Of a stretch of DNA of 39,835 bases, positions 25,634 to 31,698 are shown in pieces. This DNA is from CAYLNK01 sp964384675 (GTDB lineage Bacteria; Acidobacteriota; Thermoanaerobaculia; UBA5066). The notes below the pieces were generated by a model, which did not search any database, was not told where the DNA came from, and saw only the letters and a list, made by a program, of their open reading frames with translations. The stretch is from the NCBI GenBank assembly GCA_964384675.1, contig CAYLNK010000020.1, positions 1 to 39,835 of the forward strand, in the 5' to 3' direction. Each line of letters opens with the position of its first letter. Position 1 is the first letter of the stretch. The position numbers and the translations under genes were made by a program.

Positions 25634-25846
25634 TCAGCCGCCGAACGCGGAGAAGAGCTTGTTCACGAGCGGCGTGACGGCCGCGTCGACGAGGAAGAGG
25701 AAGATGCCCACGATGACGGTGTAGACGATCACCACCGTGGTCGTCCCGAAGACCTCGTCGCGGCTCGGCCAGGAGACCTTGCCGGTCTCCTTCTTCACGT
25801 CGCCCAGGAACTCCCGGAACTGATTCCAGCGCTGGCTTATCGTCAT
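25634..25846 (-). CDS. secE: Preprotein translocase subunit SecE
   Basis: SecE clamps SecY in the inner-membrane Sec channel. At 70 residues it is the short one-helix form: an amphipathic part (QFREFLGDVKKETGKVSWPS, the family signature) followed by one membrane segment (VVIVYTVIVGIFLFLVDAAV) and a short tail. It lies between tRNA-Trp and nusG, the classic position. Confidence 0.95.
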   Translation of the reverse strand: MTISQRWNQFREFLGDVKKETGKVSWPSRDEVFGTTTVVIVYTVIVGIFLFLVDAAVTPLVNKLFSAFGG

Positions 25847-25893
25847 CTCTCGTCTGGCTCTCTCTCGGGTCGGCTACGGATTCCGGCGGTCAG

Positions 25894-25969
25894 TGGCAGG
25901 GGTGCGGAGACTCGAACTCCGAACCTACGGTTTTGGAGACCGTTGCTCTGCCAATTGAGCTACACCCCT
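25894..25969 (-). tRNA. tRNA-Trp (CCA)
   Basis: A 76-nt cloverleaf: acceptor AGGGGTG/CACCCCT, discriminator G and an encoded CCA. The anticodon arm is ACGGT-CTCCAAA-ACCGT, giving CCA, and the T-loop is TTCGAGT. It lies between rpmG and secE, as in many bacteria. Confidence 0.97.
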
Positions 25970-25976
25970 AGGACCG

Positions 25977-26132
25977 TCAGACCTTCCCTTCCTTGTGCGG
26001 CGTGTGCTTGCGGCAGGACCGGCAGAACTTCGAAGCCTCCAGCTTCTCCTGGTGGAGCTTCTTGTTCTTCGTCGTCGTGTAGTTGCGGCGCTTGCATTCG
26101 CCGCAAATCAGGCTGATCAACTCTCTCGGCAT
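25977..26132 (-). CDS. rpmG: 50S ribosomal protein L33, zinc-binding form
   Basis: L33 is a small large-subunit protein near the E site. Translation of 26132 to 25977 gives 51 residues beginning MPRELISLICGECKRRNYTT. Two cysteine pairs (CGEC and CRSC) form a zinc knuckle, and KNKKLHQEKLEASKFCRSC is typical. It ends 7 bp before tRNA-Trp, the conserved rpmG-trnW-secE order. AGGAAG lies ~12 nt before the ATG. Confidence 0.95.
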   Translation of the reverse strand: MPRELISLICGECKRRNYTTTKNKKLHQEKLEASKFCRSCRKHTPHKEGKV

Positions 26133-26173
26133 GATCGACTCGCTTCCTGGTCAGGCTACCCGGGCCAATGAAC

Positions 26174-26190
26174 GGGAGCTGGAGGCTCCC
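26174..26190 (-). other. hairpin upstream of rpmG
   Basis: GGGAGC/GCTCCC, a 6-bp perfect stem with a 5-nt loop, about 40 nt before rpmG in the 116-bp stretch between the repeat array and rpmG. No promoter hexamers were recognised around it. It may terminate tRNA readthrough or be chance. Confidence 0.25.
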
Positions 26191-26248
26191 TGTGGGTTCG
26201 TGATCCGATTCGAGGCTCGAGCCGGCTCCACGCCCGCCGGCCGCGAGA

Positions 26249-26573
26249 TGGAGCGGGAGACGGGATTCGAACCCGCGCGGCCCGCGCTCTCCGAGCGCGC
26301 CGGAGGAATGGGCCGCGCTACTCCAGACATGAGGCGGGGGCTACGCTGATCGCTCCGCCCCCGCACCCCCGTGTCGCGGGTTCGAAGCTGATTGGAGCGG
26401 GAGACGGGATTCGAACCCGCGCGGCCCGCGCTCTCCGAGCGCGCCGGNNNNNNNNNNNNNNNNNNNNNNNNNNNNNNNNNNNNNNNNNNNNNNNNNNNNN
26501 NNNNNNNNNNNNNNNNNNNNNNNNNNNNNNNNNNNNNNNNNNNNNNNCCCCGTGTCGCGGGTTCGAAGCTGAT
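26249..26573 (-). repeat. tandem 144-bp units carrying a tRNA-Gly 3' end, broken by an assembly gap
   Basis: Unit A covers 26249-26392. Unit B starts at 26393, is identical to A for 55 bp, then enters the N run. After the gap, 26548-26573 repeats the last 26 bp of unit A directly before tRNA-Gly. Each unit starts (plus-strand view) with the T-arm, acceptor and CCA of the neighbouring tRNA-Gly, but the 5' half is replaced by a 9-bp stem GCGCGGCCC/GGGCCGCGC around a smaller hairpin, so no cloverleaf forms. A further stem GCGGGGGC/GCCCCCGC is at 26334-26364. This 441-bp stretch (rpmG to tRNA-Gly) holds no recognisable protein gene. Confidence 0.85.
26448..26547. other. assembly gap (100 N)
   Basis: A run of exactly 100 N, the usual placeholder for a gap of unknown size. 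If only two 144-bp units exist, 63 bp are missing; more units or other sequence may be hidden. Confidence 0.99.
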
Positions 26574-26648
26574 TGGAGCGGGAGACGGGATTCGAACCCG
26601 CGACCAACAGCTTGGAAGGCTGTGACTCTACCCCTGAGTTACTCCCGC
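26574..26648 (-). tRNA. tRNA-Gly (TCC)
   Basis: A 75-nt cloverleaf: acceptor GCGGGAG/CTCCCGC, discriminator T, encoded CCA. The anticodon arm is ACAGC-CTTCCAA-GCTGT, anticodon TCC, and the T-arm is GCGGG-TTCGAAT-CCCGT. Its last ~28 nt are duplicated in the adjoining tandem units. Confidence 0.96.
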
Positions 26649-26670
26649 GGTGACAGGCGGCGGAGGGGGT

Positions 26671-26701
26671 GCGGGGGAAACCGCGCACCGGGTTCCCCCG
26701 C
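26671..26701 (-). repeat. hairpin/C-tract element between tRNA-Thr(GGT) and tRNA-Gly
   Basis: GCGGGGGAAACC/GGGTTCCCCCGC forms a 12-bp stem with one mismatch and a 7-nt loop, 13 nt after the CCA of tRNA-Thr. On the minus strand ACCCCCTCCGCCGCC follows. It is the same family as the elements after rpoC. It may serve in 3' processing of the tRNA precursor. Confidence 0.7.
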
Positions 26702-26714
26702 TCCAGAAGCAGCT

Positions 26715-26790
26715 TGGAGCCCACGAGCAGATTTGAACTGCTGACCCCGTCCTTACCAAGGACGTGCTCTACCGACTGAGCTACGTGGGC
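26715..26790 (-). tRNA. tRNA-Thr (GGT)
   Basis: A 76-nt cloverleaf with acceptor GCCCACG/CGTGGGC, discriminator T, encoded CCA. The anticodon arm is CGTCC-TTGGTAA-GGACG, anticodon GGT; the T-loop is TTCAAAT. Confidence 0.97.
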
Positions 26791-26804
26791 CTTCTTCGGA
26801 GTAT

Positions 26805-26892
26805 TGGTGGGCAGAGAGGGATTCGAACCCCCGTAGCACGTAAGTGCGGCAGATTTACAGTCTGCTGCCATTAACCACTCGGCCATCTGCCC
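26805..26892 (-). tRNA. tRNA-Tyr (GTA)
   Basis: An 88-nt class II tRNA with a long variable arm. Acceptor GGGCAGA/TCTGCCC, discriminator A, encoded CCA. The anticodon arm is GCAGA-CTGTAAA-TCTGC, anticodon GTA. Confidence 0.97.
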
Positions 26893-26933
26893 CTGGACGG
26901 TTTTCAAGGATCTCGCGAGGCCCTTCCCTCTCA

Positions 26934-27009
26934 TGGAGCTGGCGATGGGACTTGAACCCGCAACCTGCCGATTACAAATCGGCTGCTCTGCCAGTTGAGC
27001 TACGCCAGC
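26934..27009 (-). tRNA. tRNA-Thr (TGT)
   Basis: A 76-nt cloverleaf with acceptor GCTGGCG/CGCCAGC, discriminator T, encoded CCA. The anticodon arm is GCCGA-TTTGTAA-TCGGC, anticodon TGT. It is first in the Thr-Tyr-Thr-Gly transcript, about 100 bp after the promoter. Confidence 0.97.
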
Positions 27010-27113
27010 ACTCCCAGCGCTCGCGCGGAGAGAACTCCACCGTGCTCCAGGGAAGATGGGAAGAAAGGTCACGGACACGGCCTCCCGCACCCCCGACGAG
27101 GCGCGAACGCGGG

Positions 27114-27142
27114 TTTATATCAGGCTGCCTTGCCCTCGTCAA
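27114..27142 (-). promoter_or_regulatory. sigma-70-type promoter of the tRNA cluster
   Basis: On the minus strand TTGACG (27137-27142), a 17-bp spacer and TATAAA (27114-27119) form a near-consensus promoter. The -35 hexamer contains the TGA stop codon of rlmB. It should drive the four tRNAs and perhaps rpmG-trnW-secE-nusG beyond. Confidence 0.85.
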
Positions 27143-27870
27143 GCCAGTTTCGTGCCCGAGGCCCAGCGTCGCCGCACGACGTCGAACAGGAGGACCCCCG
27201 CCGCCACCGAGACGTTGAGCGACCCGGCCCCCGGCGCCATCGGGATCGCCACCAGCTGGTCGCAGGTCTCGCGAGTGAGCCGGCGCAGACCCGTCCCCTC
27301 GGCGCCCAGGCAGAGGAGCACGTCCCCGCTGAGGTCGAGATCGTAGAGAGGGACCCCCGCAGCGTCCGCGCCGTACACCCAGAAGCCCTCCGTCTTGACG
27401 TCCAGGAGGAAGCGGGCCGCGTTCCCGATCCGCCCGATCCGGACTCGCTCGATGGCGCCGGCAGAGGCCTTCGACACCGTCTCGGTGAGTCCCGCCGCGT
27501 GCCGCTCCGGCAGGACGACGGCCGCTCCAGCCGCCGCCGCGGTCCGGACGATGGAGCCCAGGTTGCCGGGATCGGTCACCTCGTCCAGGAAGATCACCAG
27601 CCGGCTCCCCTTCGGCCCCGCCAGGCAGTCCTCCACGGAGTCGTAGTCCCGGGAGGCGACCCGGGCCGCCACGCCGTTGTGGGCACGCCCCGCATCCCGA
27701 TCGAGCTCCTCCCGGGCAACGTGGCGCACCGCCACCCCCGCCCCCCGCGCGATCCGCTCGATTTCGGCGATCCGCTGGTCGCGGCGGCCCTTCTGCAGGA
27801 GCACCGCCTCGACCGCGCGCGGCCGCTGCTCGAGCGCCTCGCGAACGGGATGAAAGCCCGAGAGGATCAT
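27139..27870 (-). CDS. rlmB: 23S rRNA (guanosine-2'-O-)-methyltransferase RlmB / TrmH-family SPOUT methylase
   Basis: A 243-residue SPOUT methyltransferase that 2'-O-methylates rRNA or tRNA with S-adenosylmethionine. The N-terminal substrate-binding domain (GFHPVREALE, about 5-14) is followed by the knotted catalytic domain with motif 1 DEVTDPGNLGSIVRTA, motif 2 LCLGAEGTGLRRL and motif 3 GSLNVSVAAGVLLFDVVRR. The layout matches RlmB, but the exact target cannot be read from sequence. The ATG at 27870 shares ATGA with the ispF stop. No good ribosome-binding site is present, consistent with coupled translation. Confidence 0.9.
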   Translation of the reverse strand: MILSGFHPVREALEQRPRAVEAVLLQKGRRDQRIAEIERIARGAGVAVRHVAREELDRDAGRAHNGVAARVASRDYDSVEDCLAGPKGSRLVIFLDEVTDPGNLGSIVRTAAAAGAAVVLPERHAAGLTETVSKASAGAIERVRIGRIGNAARFLLDVKTEGFWVYGADAAGVPLYDLDLSGDVLLCLGAEGTGLRRLTRETCDQLVAIPMAPGAGSLNVSVAAGVLLFDVVRRRWASGTKLA

Positions 27871-28349
27871 CGGGGGGCCTGGACCTCGACGAGGAGGACC
27901 ACCGTGGCCGCCACACCGTCTCCACGGCCGAAGTCGGTCAGACCGTTGCCCGAGGAGGCCTTCACCGAGACGCAGGCGACGGGGATCCCGAGGAGCGCGG
28001 CGAGCGAAGCGCGGATCGCCTCGCGGTGGGCGCCGAGCCGGGGCCGGGCGGCGACGATCGTGACGTCGACGTTCACGACGGCGGGCCGGCCGGTCAGCTC
28101 GCGGACGGCCTCGACGAGCCGGGAGGACGGAGCATCCCGCCACTCGGGCCGATCCGTGCCGAAGAGCGTGCCGAGGTCCCCCGCCGCCGAGGCCCCCAGG
28201 AGGGCGTCCGCCAGCGCGTGCAGGACGACATCGCCGTCGGAGTGGCCGAGGGGTCCGAGATCGCTCGGGACCTCGACCCCGCCCAGGACGCAGCGCCGCT
28301 CCGGGACCAGCCGGTGCGCGTCCCAGCCGTGTCCGATACGGACGTTCAG
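27867..28349 (-). CDS. ispF: 2-C-methyl-D-erythritol 2,4-cyclodiphosphate synthase
   Basis: IspF cyclises CDP-ME 2-phosphate in the MEP isoprenoid pathway. The frame gives 160 residues: NVRIGHGWDAHRL (zinc ligands D and H), GPLGHSDGDVVLHALADALL, NVDVTIVAARPRL and FGRGDGVAATVVLL. No ATG, GTG or TTG occurs in frame near the needed start. The only fitting initiator is CTG at 28349, which shares CTGA with the ispD stop and has GGGGGAG just upstream. The usual FPDTDPEW segment is FGTDRPEW. A non-standard start or a programmed link to ispD are both possible. Confidence 0.85.
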   Translation of the reverse strand: MNVRIGHGWDAHRLVPERRCVLGGVEVPSDLGPLGHSDGDVVLHALADALLGASAAGDLGTLFGTDRPEWRDAPSSRLVEAVRELTGRPAVVNVDVTIVAARPRLGAHREAIRASLAALLGIPVACVSVKASSGNGLTDFGRGDGVAATVVLLVEVQAPR

Positions 28350-29029
28350 GCGCTCCCCCGGTGGGCGAGGAAAGCCTCCGCCCAGACGAGGTCCTCCGGG
28401 TACGTGATCTTCAGGTTCCAGCGCGACGTGAGCACCACCGACACCGGGACCCCCGACGCCTCCACCACCTGGGCGTCGTCGGTCATCTCGGCGCGTCCGG
28501 CGTCGCGCTCGAGGGCGGCAGCCAGGATCGACGCGCGAAAGACCTGGGGCGTGGTGGCCCCCACGAGCTCGTTGCGGGGCACCGTCTCGACGATCCGACC
28601 CCCATGGACGCGCTTGACGGTCTCGGTCATCGCCCAGCCGGCGACGGCCGCGCCCGTCTCCTCGGCGACGCGGATCACGGAGGCCACCTCGGCGGGGTCC
28701 ACGAGCGGCCTCGCCGCGTCGTGCACGCAGACCAGGTCGTCCGGGCCCGCCGCGGCAGCCCGGAGAGCGTGGGCGACGGAGTCGCGTCGCGTGACGCCCC
28801 CCGCGGTGAGCTCGACGGGAATCGAGACGCCCCCGAGCGCGCGCCGAAACGCCTCGAGATGCTCCTCGGGCGCCGCGACGACGGCCCGATCGACACGACC
28901 GGAGGCGGCCAGACGCTCGAGGGCGTGGATCAGGAAAGGCTTCCCGGCGAGCGGCACCAGAGCCTTCGGCCCCGCCTCGTGGAAGCGGGTGCCGTACCCG
29001 GCCGCGGGAATGAGCGCGATGACTTTCAT
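28346..29029 (-). CDS. ispD: 2-C-methyl-D-erythritol 4-phosphate cytidylyltransferase
   Basis: IspD joins CMP to methylerythritol phosphate. The 227 residues start MKVIALIPAAGYGTRFHEAG, with the nucleotidyltransferase loop, then KALVPLAGKPFLIHALERLA, CVHDAARPLV and the C-terminal TDDAQVVEASGVPV. It is normal in length. It is followed at once by ispF, reflecting the frequent ispDF pairing or fusion, and is preceded by the tandem repeats next to frr. Confidence 0.95.
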   Translation of the reverse strand: MKVIALIPAAGYGTRFHEAGPKALVPLAGKPFLIHALERLAASGRVDRAVVAAPEEHLEAFRRALGGVSIPVELTAGGVTRRDSVAHALRAAAAGPDDLVCVHDAARPLVDPAEVASVIRVAEETGAAVAGWAMTETVKRVHGGRIVETVPRNELVGATTPQVFRASILAAALERDAGRAEMTDDAQVVEASGVPVSVVLTSRWNLKITYPEDLVWAEAFLAHRGSA

Positions 29030-29081
29030 CGTGAGTGGCTCGCCTGTGAGCGCAGTGGGCCTGGCGTGCGGGTCATTCGAA

Positions 29082-29290
29082 GGTGCGATTCCGCCGGGGG
29101 GGGTCTGGGGGACCTGGCGTCCAGGTCAAACAAAAGTGCGATTCGCCGGGGGGGGTCTGGGGGACCTGGCGTCCAGGTCAAACAAGGGTGCGATTCCGCC
29201 GGGGGGGGTCTGGGGGACCTGGCGTCCAGGTCAAACAAAGGTGCGATTCCGCCGGGGGGGGTCTGGGGGACCTGGCGTCCAGGTCCCCCA
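29082..29290 (-). repeat. four tandem hairpin/C-tract elements between frr and ispD
   Basis: Four near-identical units of 52-54 bp start at 29082, 29136, 29188 and 29241 (plus-strand coordinates). Each holds GTGCGATTC(C)GCC, a run of 7-8 G, TCTGGGGGACCTGG and CGTCCAGGTC. The unit next to frr has a perfect 12-bp stem TGGGGGACCTGG/CCAGGTCCCCCA with a 3-nt loop (29264-29290), 7 nt from the frr stop. The other three keep only the 7-bp inner stem and end CAAACAA. The 268-bp gap holds no gene. Confidence 0.9.
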
Positions 29291-29297
29291 GGAGTAC

Positions 29298-29861
29298 TTA
29301 CCGCGCCAGGATCTCCGCTTCCTTCGTTTTCAGGGTCGAGTCCACCTCGGCGATGTAGCGATCGGTCAGCTTCTGGACCTCGTCGAGGGCACGCTTCTCG
29401 TCGTCCTGAGAGATCGTCGAGGCCTTCATCTCCTTCTTCAGGTGGTCGTTCGCCTCGTGCCGATGCCGGCGGATCTCGATCCGCGCGTGCTCCGCGAAGC
29501 CGTTCGCCTTCTTGACGATCTCCTTGCGGCGCTCTTCCGTGGGCTGCGGGACTGGCACCCGGACGACCGTGCCGTCGGAGGACGGGTTGAACCCCAGGTC
29601 TCCCGTGCGGATGGCCTTCTCGATCACCGGGCAGAGCGACTTCTCCCACGGCTGGATCACCAGCATCGTGGCGTCGGGCGCCGACAGGTTCGCCACCTGG
29701 TTGAGCGGGGTCGCCGTGCCGTAGTACTCGACCATGACCCCCTCGAGCAGCGAGACCGTGGCCCGTCCGGTTCGAAGGTGCTTCAGCTCCGTCTTGAGCG
29801 CGTCGATCGCGGCTCGCATCCGGCGTTCGGCTTCTTTCTTGATGTCCGCGATGGTCTCCAT
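29298..29861 (-). CDS. frr: Ribosome recycling factor
   Basis: RRF splits post-termination ribosomes with EF-G. The 187 residues are one or two more than E. coli RRF (185). Signatures are LRTGRATVSLLEGVMVEYYG, TPLNQVANLSAPDATMLVIQ, the central GDLGFNPSSDGTVVRVPVPQ and TEERRKEIVKKANGFAEHAR. It starts 26 bp after pyrH, the usual pair. Confidence 0.97.
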   Translation of the reverse strand: METIADIKKEAERRMRAAIDALKTELKHLRTGRATVSLLEGVMVEYYGTATPLNQVANLSAPDATMLVIQPWEKSLCPVIEKAIRTGDLGFNPSSDGTVVRVPVPQPTEERRKEIVKKANGFAEHARIEIRRHRHEANDHLKKEMKASTISQDDEKRALDEVQKLTDRYIAEVDSTLKTKEAEILAR

Positions 29862-29887
29862 CCGTCACCTCATGTCAGTCGGGCGGA

Positions 29888-30655
29888 CTACCGTCCGCCG
29901 TCGACGATGCTGCCCAGAGTCTCCCCCATCACGACCCGCCTGATGTTGCCGTGGACGAGGAGATTGAAGACCCGGATCGGCATCCGGTTGTCCCGGCAGA
30001 GGGCGATCGAGGCCGCGTCCATCACCTGGAGCCCCCGTTCCAGGACCTCCTGGTAGCTGACCCGGGGCATCAGCGTGGCCGATCTGACCTTCTTCGGGTC
30101 GGCCGTGAAGATCCCGTCCACCTTCGTCGCCTTGAGGATCGCGTCCGCCCGGATCTCGTTCGCGCGGAGGGCGGCCGCCGAGTCCGTGGTGAAGTACGGG
30201 TTCCCCGTGCCCCCGGCCAGGAGGACCGCACGCCCCTTCTCCAGATGGCGGATCGCACGGCGCCGGATGAACGGCTCGGCCACCGCGCGGATCTCGAACG
30301 CGGTCATGACACGGGTCGAGAGGTCCCGCTTCTCCATGGCGTCCTGGAGCGCCAAGGCGTTGATCAGGGTGGCCAGCATTCCCATGTTGTCGCCGGTGAC
30401 GCGGTCGATCCCCTGCGTCGCGGCCGACACCCCGCGGATGATGTTCCCGCCCCCGACCACGATGGCGATCTGCACCCCCAGACGGGCCACCTCGACCACC
30501 TCGTCGGCGATCCGGGCGACCATCGCCGGCTCGATGCCGAACGGCTGGCCGCCGAGGAGCGCCTCGCCAGAGAGCTTCAGGAGGATGCGGCGATAGACCG
30601 GCGCCCCCGCCCCCGGAGGCGAGGGCGCGAGGCCGTCTACCGCCGCGTCGCCCAC
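29888..30655 (-). CDS. pyrH: UMP kinase
   Basis: PyrH phosphorylates UMP to UDP for pyrimidine nucleotide synthesis. The 255 residues have YRRILLKLSGEALLGGQPFG, the phosphate-binding VVGGGNIIRG, RVTGDNMGMLATLINALALQ and GTGNPYFTTDSAAALRA, all of the bacterial hexameric type. The start is GTG 30655, 4 bp after the tsf stop; this leaves about 20 residues before the conserved core. A shorter start is not available because no ATG/GTG lies nearer. Confidence 0.93.
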   Translation of the reverse strand: MGDAAVDGLAPSPPGAGAPVYRRILLKLSGEALLGGQPFGIEPAMVARIADEVVEVARLGVQIAIVVGGGNIIRGVSAATQGIDRVTGDNMGMLATLINALALQDAMEKRDLSTRVMTAFEIRAVAEPFIRRRAIRHLEKGRAVLLAGGTGNPYFTTDSAAALRANEIRADAILKATKVDGIFTADPKKVRSATLMPRVSYQEVLERGLQVMDAASIALCRDNRMPIRVFNLLVHGNIRRVVMGETLGSIVDGGR

Positions 30656-30659
30656 GACG

Positions 30660-31580
30660 TTACTTCGTCATCGCGGCGACTTCCGCCGCGAAGTCGGTCG
30701 GGGGCTTCTTCTCGATCCCCTCGCCCACCTTGTACCTCACGAAGCGGACCACGCGGCCGTCCTTGCCGGCCCGCTCGGCGATGACCTGCGACACCTTCTT
30801 GGAGTCGTCCTTCGCGAACGGCTGGTCGACGAGGATGACCTCCCCGAACCACTTGGAGATCATCCCCTCGACCATCTTCTCGACGACGGCCTCGGGCTTG
30901 CCGGCCGCGATCGCCTTGGCCCGCGCGATCTCCCGCTCGTCGGCGAGCGCCTTCTCGGAGACCGCGTCGCGGCTCGCGAACTGCGGGGCCAGGGCGGCGA
31001 CGTGCATCGCCAGGTCCTTGGCGAGCGCCTCGTCGCACCCGACGGTCTCGATCACGACGACCGTCTTGTCGCCGGGGTGCGCGTAGAGGGTGAACCGGCC
31101 CCCCTCGCTCGCCACGAGGCGGGCGAAGCGGCGGATCTGTGTGTTCTCGCCGGTCTTGGCGGTGAACGCCGTCAGCCACTCGGCGATCGTGCCGGTCGCG
31201 GCCGGCAGCTCCACGGGGGCGTGCATCGCGAGGAACGCGTTCACGTCCCCGTCGGTCGTGTCGCCGAGGGACTCCGCGCCGAGCGCCAGCGCGGCCAGGG
31301 CACGGCGCGCGGCCCCGAAGTCCTCGGTCTTGGCGACGAAGTCGGTCTCGCAGTTCAGCTCGAGGAGGGCAGCCCTCCGCTCCTCGACGGCGTGGCCGAT
31401 CAGCCCCTCGGCGGCGACCCGACCGGCCTTCTTGGCGGCCGCGGCAAGCCCCTTCTTCCGGAGGGCCTTCTCGGCCTCCGCCGTGTCCCCGTTGGTCTCG
31501 ACGAGTGCGGCCTTGCAGTCGAGGATGCCGGCGCCGGTACGCTCGCGGAGCTCCTTGATGAGGGCCGTGGTGATCTCCAT
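30660..31580 (-). CDS. tsf: Elongation factor Ts
   Basis: EF-Ts exchanges GDP for GTP on EF-Tu. The start is ATG 31580 (MEITTALIKELRERTGAGIL), with AAGGAA upstream, giving 306 residues. The frame is open upstream into the rpsB gap without EF-Ts similarity. The N-terminal domain has DCKAALVETNGD, and the core the signature ELNCETDFVAKTEDF. It is 23 residues longer than E. coli EF-Ts. It must act on the variant EF-Tu encoded in the same cluster. Confidence 0.96.
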   Translation of the reverse strand: MEITTALIKELRERTGAGILDCKAALVETNGDTAEAEKALRKKGLAAAAKKAGRVAAEGLIGHAVEERRAALLELNCETDFVAKTEDFGAARRALAALALGAESLGDTTDGDVNAFLAMHAPVELPAATGTIAEWLTAFTAKTGENTQIRRFARLVASEGGRFTLYAHPGDKTVVVIETVGCDEALAKDLAMHVAALAPQFASRDAVSEKALADEREIARAKAIAAGKPEAVVEKMVEGMISKWFGEVILVDQPFAKDDSKKVSQVIAERAGKDGRVVRFVRYKVGEGIEKKPPTDFAAEVAAMTK

Positions 31581-31641
31581 GGTGGTTCCTTCCGGGCCTC
31601 CGCTCCAGGCGGATCCCTTCTCCGAGTTAGGCGGACGTGAA

Positions 31642-31683
31642 AAGAGCCGGCTCCCGGTGCGCGATCGCCCGAAGAGCCGGCTC
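31642..31683 (-). repeat. duplicated 12-bp palindromic repeat between rpsB and tsf
   Basis: AAGAGCCGGCTC occurs at 31642-31653 and 31672-31683, 30 bp apart. Each copy contains the palindrome GAGCCGGCTC, so the copies can pair with each other or form DNA dyads. The 118-bp rpsB-tsf gap is a known regulatory region in other bacteria. Function here is unknown: partial terminator or protein-binding site. Confidence 0.6.
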
Positions 31684-31698
31684 GGTCGGGGACAAAGC

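Noticed and set aside
26249..26328. An extra functional tRNA (Ser GGA or Pro CGG) in the repeat unit
   Set aside because: The T-arm and acceptor 3' strand copy tRNA-Gly, but the matching 5' acceptor strand GCGGGAG is missing and the middle folds into a 9-bp hairpin instead of D and anticodon arms.
26083..26625. Small plus-strand proteins with ETGFEPARPALSER-type sequence
   Set aside because: These are translations of the antisense strand of tRNA T-arms, a well-known false prediction.
29082..29290. CRISPR array
   Set aside because: Repeats of ~53 bp follow each other directly without unique spacers, and no cas genes are near.
29082..29290. A coding repeat protein (Gly/Arg/Val repeats) read through the tandem units
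   Set aside because: The frame shifts between copies because unit lengths vary (52, 53 and 54 bp), and no start or ribosome-binding site is seen.
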